DNA from: Chloroflexota bacterium
GTDB taxonomy: Bacteria; Chloroflexota; Anaerolineae; Promineifilales; Promineifilaceae
Reading direction: 5' to 3'
NCBI GenBank assembly: GCA_008501785.1
Contig: QQUD01000358.1
Span: forward strand, 1 to 13,854
Length of the DNA: 13,854 nt
Under the pieces are notes generated by a model, which made no database searches, was not told the DNA's origin, and saw only the letters and a list, made by a program, of their open reading frames with translations. The translations under genes were made by a program, and so were the position numbers. Shown one piece after another: positions 5,950 to 12,305 of the stretch. Positions within the stretch are counted from its first letter, which is position 1, and each line of letters starts with the position of its first letter.

Positions 5950-7683
5950 ATGTTTCAACGCCTACAAAGCCGCATCATTCTCGCATTTGGTTTAGTTATT
6001 TTGCTGGCGGTGGTCGTCAGCGGTTGGCTGGCCATTCGCGCCACTACAAACGAATTTGATCTGTTTGTCACCGAAGAAGGGTTTGCCCAAGCCGAAGACA
6101 TCGCCGTGTATTTGGAAGCTGCTTACAACTATCGCGGGCAGTTTGGCGATATTGAAACGCTGCTGCAACAGCGTTATGGCATCACAGAAGAGGTTTTACT
6201 TGATGAAGGCATCATTGAAGAAAACCCTGTCGATGAGGCGTTTGTTGAGGGCTACGAACTGTTTTTCGAATGGGACGAGATTTTAGCTGATGAATTAGAC
6301 TTGCCATTTGATGAATTTCAGGAAATGCACACGGAGTTATCGATTGCAGATATTGCCTTTGAGCAAGATGTGCCAATTGAGCAGTTGGTCGCGGCTGTGA
6401 TGGCGTTTGAAAAAGAACAACTCAATTCCACAGACGGATATCAGGCGGCTGATGAAATTTTGTTTTTAACTGACACACTGTATTGGGTGCGTGATTATAT
6501 TTTTACGGAGCCTTTCAATGGAGAGGACTATTGGGATGCTGGCTATCTTTTCAATACGCTGTTTGAAGGCGTGCGATTTTTGCTGACTGATGCGGATGGC
6601 ATTGTCGAATTTGACAGTTTTGAAGATGAACTCGTCGGTTCAGCGCTGCCTGATGGGCAATTAGAGCAGGGCGTAGACATTATTGATTGGAACAGCGGCG
6701 ATGTGGTGGCAACAGTAATTGTGGCTACTGGTGAAGGCTTTTATGGAAGTCAGGAAGAAGCATTTTTAAACAATGTGGTGCGTGCTTTGTTGATTGGTGG
6801 TTCATTGGCGACCGTGGGTGCGCTGATTGTTGGTTGGTTAATGGCGCGTCAAATTTCTGCACCCGTTACCGCATTAACACAGGCGGCAACCCGTTTGGCT
6901 AAGGGCGATTTAGAGGACCGTTTACCAGTCAACTCCAACGATGAGTTAGGTGAAATGAGCACCGCCTTCAACACGCTGGCCGATGCGCTGGACACACAGC
7001 AACTGCTGCGTCAACGTCTGATTGCTGATGTTTCGCACGAAATTAACACGCCGCTGAGCGTGATTCAGCTTGAAATGGAAGCGCTGCGGGATGATATGCA
7101 GTCGTCTGATGATGCGGCGACACAAGTGCTGCAGGAAGTGGATTTGCTGCGCAATTTGACGCAAGATTTGACGCTGTTGGCGGATCGTGACAAAGGTGCG
7201 TTGTCGTTGGTGTTGGAGCCGGTGGAGATGTCGGTGCTAGTGCCGCAGGCGGTGGCACGGTGGGCATCGAAGGCAGATGCGGCGGGGGTTGGGTTGAGAA
7301 TACGGCCGTTTCCCTCCCTCCCCACCATCCAAGCCGACGCGCTGCGCATCAACCAAGTGCTTGCCAACCTGATTCGCAACGCCATCCAGCACACCAGCGC
7401 AGGCGACACGATTGAAATTCGCTGCGCCACCGGCAGCATCCCCGGACACAGCGGTACCTGGATTATCACCAGCGTGCGCGACAGTGGCGAAGGCATTGCG
7501 CCGGAGCATTTGCCATACGTGTTTGAGCGTTTTTACCGTACCGACCGCTCCCGCCAGCGCGAAAGTGGCGGTCGCGGACTGGGACTGGCGATTGTGAAGG
7601 ATATTGTTGATTTGCATGGCGGGCATGTTTGGGTGGAGAGCACACCTGGTCAGGGGAGCATGTTTAGCTTCGCTTTACGCTAA
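5950..7683 (+). CDS. Sensor histidine kinase with large acidic extracellular domain
   Basis: 577 residues. TM1 at about 8-29, an extracellular region at 30-276, TM2 at about 277-298, then HAMP (300-351). HisKA follows with phospho-acceptor His363 in VSHEINTPL. The ATPase domain has the N box NLIRNAIQHT (473-482), G1 DSGEGI (511-516), F box FERFYR (525-530) and G2 GGRGLGLAIV (540-549). It should phosphorylate the preceding response regulator. The sensor region is very acidic and unlike common Cache or PAS sensors. Its segment 112-159 (LADELDLPFDEF, then IADIAFEQD, then LVAAVMAFEKEQLN) resembles the repeat unit of the secreted acidic protein encoded at 2553-3758. Start supported by AGGAGA 3 nt upstream of the ATG. 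An ACGGCCGT site (7302) lies in the ATPase domain, where composition flips from G-rich to C-rich. Confidence 0.95.
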   Translation: MFQRLQSRIILAFGLVILLAVVVSGWLAIRATTNEFDLFVTEEGFAQAEDIAVYLEAAYNYRGQFGDIETLLQQRYGITEEVLLDEGIIEENPVDEAFVEGYELFFEWDEILADELDLPFDEFQEMHTELSIADIAFEQDVPIEQLVAAVMAFEKEQLNSTDGYQAADEILFLTDTLYWVRDYIFTEPFNGEDYWDAGYLFNTLFEGVRFLLTDADGIVEFDSFEDELVGSALPDGQLEQGVDIIDWNSGDVVATVIVATGEGFYGSQEEAFLNNVVRALLIGGSLATVGALIVGWLMARQISAPVTALTQAATRLAKGDLEDRLPVNSNDELGEMSTAFNTLADALDTQQLLRQRLIADVSHEINTPLSVIQLEMEALRDDMQSSDDAATQVLQEVDLLRNLTQDLTLLADRDKGALSLVLEPVEMSVLVPQAVARWASKADAAGVGLRIRPFPSLPTIQADALRINQVLANLIRNAIQHTSAGDTIEIRCATGSIPGHSGTWIITSVRDSGEGIAPEHLPYVFERFYRTDRSRQRESGGRGLGLAIVKDIVDLHGGHVWVESTPGQGSMFSFALR

Positions 7684-7693
7684 ATAAAACAAA

Positions 7694-7723
7694 TTGGTAC
7701 TATTTCCATAAACTCTGTACAAT
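7694..7723 (+). promoter_or_regulatory. Promoter for the nucleoside salvage fusion gene
   Basis: TTGGTA (7694-7699) and TACAAT (7718-7723) are separated by 18 nt in the 140-bp gap after the kinase gene. Each hexamer matches the sigma-70 consensus at four or five positions. Transcription would start near 7730, giving a leader of about 94 nt. Confidence 0.45.
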
Positions 7724-7823
7724 GTAGCGTGTACTTTGGGTTTTTCACAGTCACGTTTACCCATGATCCAGAAGTGCATCCCAACTTTCTTGTCGGTCAC
7801 ACGAATTCAATGAGGGAGAAATT

Positions 7824-9008
7824 GTGCAGAGCCTTAACAAACTAAATGTGTACCTTGCCAGTCCGCTGTTTAATGTGGCGGAACGGCGTTTTAATCTGGA
7901 AATAAAAGCGCTGCTGGTTGAACTGGGGTTTGATACGTTCATTCCGCAAGAAGACTCCGGTTTAATTGACGAATTCATCAAGCAGGGCATGGATTTACAC
8001 CAGGCGCGAGACCAAATTTTCCAACAAAACCATCGAGCAATTGAAAATGCTGACATTGTGCTGTTTGTATTAGACGGCCGTGTTCCCGATGAAGGTGCGT
8101 GTATTGAAAGCGGCCTAGCCTTTGCTTTGGATAAAGAGTGCATTGGCGTACAAACTGATTTTCGGATGGTGGAGCCAGGTGGCAATAATTTGATGATCGA
8201 CGGGGTTTTAAACTATCGCATCGCTAACAACCTGGAAGAATTACGCATACTGCTCATTTCTACACGCGACAAGATTTTGCAGACGGCTAACAAACATAGC
8301 TACAGACAGCCCTATGTTGTTGTTACGGGGAGCATTGGCGTGGGAAAAACGGCATTTGTGAATCTGGTTGGCAAAAACCTTGATTGGCAAACCATCGAAG
8401 AACCGATAGAAGCCAATCCTTATTTGGAAGAGGTTTATCAAGATTTGAATGGGCTGGCGTTTCGTGTACAAGCTTTTTACATGGGATTGCGCACGAAACA
8501 GCACATGAATGTGCTCGATTTACGCCGACCAGCTATCCAAGATCGGGGAATTTACGAAGATACAGAAGTTTTTGCCAAAACATATCATCAAATGGATGCG
8601 TTTGACGTTACAGACTTGTCTACATTGCAAACGCTTTATCATACATTTGCAGAACTGCTGCCAAGACCCGATTTACTCGTCTATGTTCATGCACCATTTG
8701 ACATGCAGCTTGCTCGTATTCGCCAACGGGGACGCGAGTTTGAGAATAGTCTAGACACCTCATTTTTGCAAAAGTTGAACAGCAATTACGAATTCTGGAT
8801 TGCGCGACAGAAGTGGGCTCCTGTGCTGCAAATTGACAGCGCCAAAATGGATTATGTAAACAATGGCGCTGATCAACAAAACGCCATCAATCTGCTGCTC
8901 AATCACTTACAAGATGTTCGCAAGCAGTCACCATCTCTTGCAGCTGAAAGGCTGCTATTAAGGCCATTCGATCAGCCGACTCGGCGAGAAACCGGGTTGA
9001 GTGCGTAA
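7824..9008 (+). CDS. Nucleoside 2-deoxyribosyltransferase fused to deoxynucleoside kinase
   Basis: 394 residues in two enzyme domains. Residues 7-146 are a nucleoside 2-deoxyribosyltransferase: VYLASPLF (9-16), DIVLFVLDG (77-85), DEGACIESGLAFA (89-101, with Glu95 at the nucleophile position) and NNLMIDG (121-127). This enzyme exchanges bases on deoxyribonucleosides. Residues 163-365 are a deoxynucleoside kinase of the Dck/Dgk type: P-loop GSIGVGKT (169-176), EEP (192-194), QDRGIYED (239-246) and LID RIRQRGREFE (298-307). It would phosphorylate the nucleosides. Joined, they would salvage free bases or nucleosides to deoxynucleotides in the cytoplasm. The GTG start has GAGGGAG 5 nt upstream. 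ACGGCCGT (8074) encodes part of DGR. The tail after 366 is unconserved. Confidence 0.88.
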   Translation: MQSLNKLNVYLASPLFNVAERRFNLEIKALLVELGFDTFIPQEDSGLIDEFIKQGMDLHQARDQIFQQNHRAIENADIVLFVLDGRVPDEGACIESGLAFALDKECIGVQTDFRMVEPGGNNLMIDGVLNYRIANNLEELRILLISTRDKILQTANKHSYRQPYVVVTGSIGVGKTAFVNLVGKNLDWQTIEEPIEANPYLEEVYQDLNGLAFRVQAFYMGLRTKQHMNVLDLRRPAIQDRGIYEDTEVFAKTYHQMDAFDVTDLSTLQTLYHTFAELLPRPDLLVYVHAPFDMQLARIRQRGREFENSLDTSFLQKLNSNYEFWIARQKWAPVLQIDSAKMDYVNNGADQQNAINLLLNHLQDVRKQSPSLAAERLLLRPFDQPTRRETGLSA

Positions 9009-9020
9009 ACTGTCGGAAAA

Positions 9021-9045
9021 CACCCGCCATTAACACCCGCCATTA
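9021..9045. repeat. 12-bp tandem duplication
   Basis: CACCCGCCATTA occurs at 9021-9032 and again at 9034-9045, a period of 13, in the short gap before the EamA gene. It looks like a simple slippage duplication. It pushes the possible TTG start at 9046 directly against the repeat, one reason to prefer the GTG at 9064. Confidence 0.6.
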
Positions 9046-9063
9046 TTGAAAAGGATCCGCTTC

Positions 9064-9990
9064 GTGCAACAAAAAACCATACCAAAAGATTTATCACGTT
9101 CTCATCGAATCACAACGATTCTGCAAGCCGTTGTCGTAACATTCCTGTGGGCGTCCTCATTTGTGCTAATCAAGTTTGGTCTTGAAGACATCCCACCATT
9201 AACGTTTGGCAGCCTTCGCTACTTTCTTGCATTTATGGCGCTGGCTGTTTTGCGGTTCGTGCGCCGCCAGCCAGGGACGCTCAAGCTGCCTGGTTCAACG
9301 TGGAAGCTGCTGGTGGCTTTGGGGTTTGTGCTTTATTCGGTTGTGCCTGCCACCATGTTTTTGGGGCTGGACGTTTTGCCCGCCATCACGGTTAATTTTG
9401 TGTTTCAGGCGGGGATTCCGATTGTTGCGGCCGTTTTAAGCGGCATCTTCCTGGCTGAGCCAACATCACGCCTGGAGTGGCTGGGCGTAGCTGTCATTGT
9501 CATTGGACTCTATTTTTTCTTCCCACCCAATCTGGTCAATTCAGAAATCATTGCAGTTGGATTGGTTGTTGTCGCGGCGGTTGGGGTCGGTGGCTCCAAC
9601 TTGTTGACCCGTGCGCTCATGCGTGATCATGAGATTGCGGCGTATGATGTTTCGATGATTAGCATGGGGATTGGCAGCAGTTTGCTGCTGGTGATTAGCC
9701 TATTTGTGGAAACATTTCCAACGTTAAACTGGACCACGATCCTCATTTTGGGTTGGTTGAGTTTGATCAACACAGCTTTTGCTTTCACGCTTTGGAACCA
9801 CGTAATGCGCACGCTGACAGCCTTGGAAGCTGGCGTTATTGCCAATGCACAGGTAATTGAAGTTGTGATCCTCGCCTGGATTTTTTTAGGAGAACGGCTG
9901 ACACTGCAAAAACTGCTGGCATCGGTTGTGATTCTAGCAGGCATTGTGATTGTGCATTTTCGCAGGTCAGCAAAGAAAGCTGCGAAATAA
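9064..9990 (+). CDS. EamA/DMT family transporter (10 TM)
   Basis: 308 residues from GTG 9064, which has AAAGGA 8 nt upstream; a TTG at 9046 would add six residues but lacks a ribosome site. Two EamA repeats with about ten helices are seen. The first begins VVTFLWASSFVLIKFGLE and continues PPLTFGSLRYFLAF, a typical drug/metabolite transporter signature. The second ends ALEAGVIANAQVIEVVILAW followed by IFLGERLT, and the protein closes with a basic tail (RRSAKKAAK) in the cytoplasm. Family members export amino acids, nucleosides or other metabolites; the substrate is not readable. It lies 55 nt after the salvage fusion gene, with no terminator between, so the two are probably co-transcribed. A near-copy GCGGCCGT (9427) encodes AAV. 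Confidence 0.88.
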   Translation: MQQKTIPKDLSRSHRITTILQAVVVTFLWASSFVLIKFGLEDIPPLTFGSLRYFLAFMALAVLRFVRRQPGTLKLPGSTWKLLVALGFVLYSVVPATMFLGLDVLPAITVNFVFQAGIPIVAAVLSGIFLAEPTSRLEWLGVAVIVIGLYFFFPPNLVNSEIIAVGLVVVAAVGVGGSNLLTRALMRDHEIAAYDVSMISMGIGSSLLLVISLFVETFPTLNWTTILILGWLSLINTAFAFTLWNHVMRTLTALEAGVIANAQVIEVVILAWIFLGERLTLQKLLASVVILAGIVIVHFRRSAKKAAK

Positions 9991-10027
9991 TGAATTGTGA
10001 AGTTGGGGAGCGTTGGGTTGTACGGAA

Positions 10028-10135
10028 ACGGCCGTTTCTCCCCTACCACATCCACCCGAACGCGGTAAAATCAACAAGTCGTCGCATCTTATATAATTTG
10101 AAGTTTACATTGGTCAGTTTGCGTTTATGGATACC
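10028..10135 (+). repeat. Direct repeat copy A, upstream of the toxin-antitoxin pair
   Basis: 108 bp matching 10959-11066 without gaps at 94 positions (87%); most differences are transitions. It begins with ACGGCCGT and ends with ATGGATACC, the first three codons of the propeller gene in copy B. Here the frame stops after ten codons (10127-10159), so copy A is a truncated promoter-plus-start remnant. A looser match (TGGGGAGCG and nearby bases) may extend it a further 30 bp upstream. The remaining 10160-10264 stretch is AT-rich with nothing else recognisable. Confidence 0.85.
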
Positions 10136-10264
10136 AATATCAGCTTATCAGCAAACTAAATTTAATTCCAACGTTTCGTTCTTTAGCAGAAATTTAGATG
10201 TAATATAGGTTTGATTTGCTCCGATATCATCTTTTGTTTGTATCATTTTCTTTGTAATAGCTAA

Positions 10265-10293
10265 TTGACAGGATGTATCCTGTGGGATACAAT
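10265..10293 (+). promoter_or_regulatory. Toxin-antitoxin promoter with built-in operator
   Basis: A perfect TTGACA (10265-10270), a 17-nt spacer and TACAAT (10288-10293). The spacer holds two overlapping dyads: AGGAT-GT-ATCCT (10270-10281) and TGTATCC-TGTG-GGATACA (10274-10291), the second reaching into the -10 box. Antitoxins of this type usually repress their own operon, so this is the likely operator. The ATG is only 5 nt after the -10 box, so the toxin mRNA is probably leaderless. Confidence 0.75.
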
Positions 10294-10298
10294 TTATC

Positions 10299-10595
10299 AT
10301 GAATTACGAAATCACCAGTACATCCATTTTCGATAAATGGTTTAAGGGATTAAGGGATCGAACAACCAGGAACAAAGTGCTAGCTCGTATTGATCGTATT
10401 CAAAACGGCAACTTTGGTGATTTCAAGCCGCTGGGTAATGATTTATTTGAGCTACGCTTTTTCTTTGGTGATGGGTTGCGTATTTACTATACCATCCGTA
10501 ATCATCAAATTGTGCTACTGCTGACTGGTGGCAGCAAATCTAGCCAGAACAGAGACATTGAAAAAGCCAGACAAATACTTCAAGAACTGGAGTGA
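10299..10595 (+). CDS. RelE/HigB-type toxin (HI1419-like addiction module killer)
   Basis: 98 residues, the usual size. It has the RelE/ParE fold pattern of the HI1419-like branch (TIGR02683): FDKWFKGLRDR (11-21), a helix with ARIDRIQNGNFGD (29-41), the strands ELRFFFGDGLRIYYT (51-65) and the end motif GGSKSSQNRDIEKA (77-90). Basic residues R53, R61 and K80 sit at positions typical of this group. Such toxins generally cut mRNA at the ribosome, though ParE-like relatives target gyrase; the activity here is inferred. The toxin gene comes first, before the antitoxin, as is standard for HigBA-type pairs. It is AT-richer than the genes to its left. Confidence 0.9.
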   Translation: MNYEITSTSIFDKWFKGLRDRTTRNKVLARIDRIQNGNFGDFKPLGNDLFELRFFFGDGLRIYYTIRNHQIVLLLTGGSKSSQNRDIEKARQILQELE

Positions 10596-10598
10596 ATT

Positions 10599-10883
10599 AT
10601 GAGTATTAAAACCAAACCTTTTGATGTGGCAAAACATTTGGAAACTGACGATGACATCTGGGAATTTCTCGCAGAGGTACTAGCTACCGGCACGACTTCT
10701 GATTTTATTCATGCGTTAAATACAGCAGCCAGGGCCAAAGGCATGACCGAAGTTGCCAGGCAAGCTGGTGTAACCCGTGCAAGTCTCTATAAATCGCTCT
10801 CTGCCGATGGCAACCCCCGGTTTGAAACTATTAGCAAAATTGTAGAAGCGTTAGGGGGGCATTTGTCCGTTGTTGGTCAATAA
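10599..10883 (+). CDS. HigA-like antitoxin (HI1420-like) with helix-turn-helix
   Basis: 94 residues, matching the HI1420-like antidote family (TIGR02684). The N-terminal half (FDVAKHLETDDDIWEFLAEV) would contact the toxin. The C-terminal Cro/C1-type helix-turn-helix is at about 47-85, with TEVARQAGVTRASLYKSLS and the ending ALGGHLSVVG. It begins 3 nt after the toxin stop, with GGAG (10589-10592) inside the toxin's last codons, so translation is coupled. It neutralises the toxin and probably binds the dyads over the promoter at 10265-10293. Confidence 0.9.
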   Translation: MSIKTKPFDVAKHLETDDDIWEFLAEVLATGTTSDFIHALNTAARAKGMTEVARQAGVTRASLYKSLSADGNPRFETISKIVEALGGHLSVVGQ

Positions 10884-10958
10884 ATTGGGACCAATTGGCA
10901 CAAGTTTTTAAGGCAGGGTTTGAAATGGGGAGCGTTTGTTGTTGATTGTTGGAGGGGT

Positions 10959-11066
10959 ACGGCCGTTTCTCCCTCACCACATCCCCAAAAACACGGTAAA
11001 ATCAACAAGCTATCACATCTTAGATAATTTGAAGTTTACATTGGCCAGTTTGCGTCTATGGATACC
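10959..11066 (+). repeat. Direct repeat copy B, promoter and start of the propeller gene
   Basis: Partner of 10028-10135 (94 of 108 identical). It begins with ACGGCCGT, contains the conserved blocks CGGTAAAATCAACAAG and AATTTGAAGTTTACATTGG, and ends with the first codons of the propeller gene. Conservation of the blocks and of the distance to the ATG suggests a functional promoter or leader; TAAAAT could be the -10 box. No Shine-Dalgarno sequence precedes the ATG in either copy. The stretch between the antitoxin stop and 10958 contains AATTGG-GA-CCAATT at about 10885 but no convincing terminator. Confidence 0.85.
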
Positions 11067-12194
11067 GATTATTTTATTGAAGAGAAAATCTTTCGAAGCA
11101 TCATTATCATTTTTGTTGCCGGATTTATTGTTATTCAAGGGTTTTTGATAGGCTTTAAAAACTTCTGGAGTCCTGATACAGAAAGCAAACTGAATCCTTC
11201 CGAATATCGCGTTATTGAATCGTCGAAAGATATTGAACATTTATGGATACAAGAAAATATTTATGCCTCCAATAGTTCGAAGGGAGGAGTGTTGCTTGAT
11301 AGCACAGACGAAGGTGTTTATTTTCTTAGCAGGTTTGAGGATAACGACATCTATGGCTTATCGTTGATCAAATTTGATCTACTTTCTGGAGAAGTCGTTT
11401 GGCGTACTCTTGACAATCGTCCTGCACCGTTTGGCGATCCATCACCTACCGAATTAACAACAAACACGAACAATATTTTTATAGCCATTCCTGGTACACA
11501 AAAAATTTCCGGGGAAATGTCATTTGGTACGGCTAAGTTGGAATCATATGATTTTGACGGAAACTCAGTATGGTTACGATCTGTTAACGGGGCTAGAAGC
11601 ATTACAACAATGGTTGCCACAGACAACACAGTCAGTATTGATGGTAGCTTCTCCTCAAATTACTACTTGCTCGATGCGAATTCAGGAAAAGTTCTCAATA
11701 AAACGCCAAAAGAAAATGGAAAATTCATTTGGTTTATCGAGAATGGGGTTAGATACGAGCAAAATGAATTTTTGATCCAGGCAGTTGAATTATCAAATGA
11801 AGCGATCCTTTGGCAGAATAAAATAAATGAGCAAATCTTCATGGCTCCGGTTTTCTCTGATCAACATATTATTTTACGCACAGACAAAGCTCAATTCTTG
11901 GGTACCGCAATTGCGTTAGGCAAAGATACTGGGGAAATAATCTGGGAATATCCAGATGTCCTTACCAATATTGCTGTAGACAATTTTGTAGCGTATTTTC
12001 TAACAGCGGATATGCGGTTAGTCGGTATTGATATTGAAACAGGTAGCACACTGCTCAATATAGACTTCGAGCCAAATGAAGCTTTAGACGCTGTAAACAA
12101 CGTCTATCAAATAACAGCCATTAATGACATCATCGTAGTTTATTTTGGTGGAACCAAACAATTGTCAGCGTATCGTCCTCTTGTGGAAAATTAG
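11058..12194 (+). CDS. Membrane-anchored PQQ-type beta-propeller protein
   Basis: 378 residues. A signal-anchor helix (IFRSIIIIFVAGFIVIQGFL, 11-30) precedes an external domain. At least six propeller blade motifs are seen, of the form D-x-x-T/S-G-x-x-x-W: KFDLLSGEVVWRT (105-117), YDFDGNSVWLRS (164-175), LLDANSGKVLNKT (204-216), AVELSNEAILWQNK (242-255), ALGKDTGEIIWEY (286-298) and GIDIETGSTLLNI (323-335). This pattern fits the PQQ-like/BamB superfamily. No quinoprotein catalytic residues are evident, so it is more likely a scaffold or binding protein than a dehydrogenase. The gene is clearly AT-richer than genes to its left and right and lies in the islet with the toxin-antitoxin pair, suggesting transfer. 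Confidence 0.75.
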   Translation: MDTDYFIEEKIFRSIIIIFVAGFIVIQGFLIGFKNFWSPDTESKLNPSEYRVIESSKDIEHLWIQENIYASNSSKGGVLLDSTDEGVYFLSRFEDNDIYGLSLIKFDLLSGEVVWRTLDNRPAPFGDPSPTELTTNTNNIFIAIPGTQKISGEMSFGTAKLESYDFDGNSVWLRSVNGARSITTMVATDNTVSIDGSFSSNYYLLDANSGKVLNKTPKENGKFIWFIENGVRYEQNEFLIQAVELSNEAILWQNKINEQIFMAPVFSDQHIILRTDKAQFLGTAIALGKDTGEIIWEYPDVLTNIAVDNFVAYFLTADMRLVGIDIETGSTLLNIDFEPNEALDAVNNVYQITAINDIIVVYFGGTKQLSAYRPLVEN

Positions 12195-12213
12195 ACGACA
12201 GCATTACATTAAC

Positions 12214-12255
12214 TTCACAATTCACAATTCGTTATTCACAATTCATTATTCATTC
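12214..12255. repeat. Six tandem 7-bp repeats (TTCACAA type)
   Basis: Six uninterrupted heptads: TTCACAA, TTCACAA, TTCGTTA, TTCACAA, TTCATTA, TTCATTC. They begin 19 nt after the propeller gene stop. The left end AACTTCACAATTC (12211-12223) is the exact reverse complement of 9992-10004, next to the EamA stop codon on the far side of the islet. It may be a slippage-prone simple repeat or a remnant of an element boundary. Confidence 0.7.
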
Positions 12256-12267
12256 CTTTTCCTCTCA

Positions 12268-12297
12268 TTACACTTTCCACCACTCGTTCGGTATAAT
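12268..12297 (+). promoter_or_regulatory. Promoter of the ABC-F gene, probably leaderless
   Basis: A consensus TATAAT (12292-12297) ends 8 nt before the ATG at 12306, so transcription should start at or next to the start codon. The best -35 is a weak TTACAC (12268-12273, 18-nt spacer). No Shine-Dalgarno sequence precedes the ATG, which fits leaderless translation. Confidence 0.55.
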
Positions 12298-12305
12298 CAG
12301 GCGCG

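Noticed and set aside
7757..8185. Minus-strand open frame (142 codons) opposite the salvage fusion gene
   Set aside because: It overlaps the conserved deoxyribosyltransferase domain on the other strand and shows no coherent protein pattern.
9021..9045. Two copies of a 12-bp word as a possible CRISPR or att site
   Set aside because: Only two adjacent copies with a 1-bp spacer; a simple tandem duplication is sufficient. No CRISPR-like array is seen in the window.
10127..10159. Ten-codon frame in repeat copy A as a leader peptide gene
   Set aside because: It matches the propeller gene for only three codons and then diverges to a stop; a truncated duplicate explains it better.
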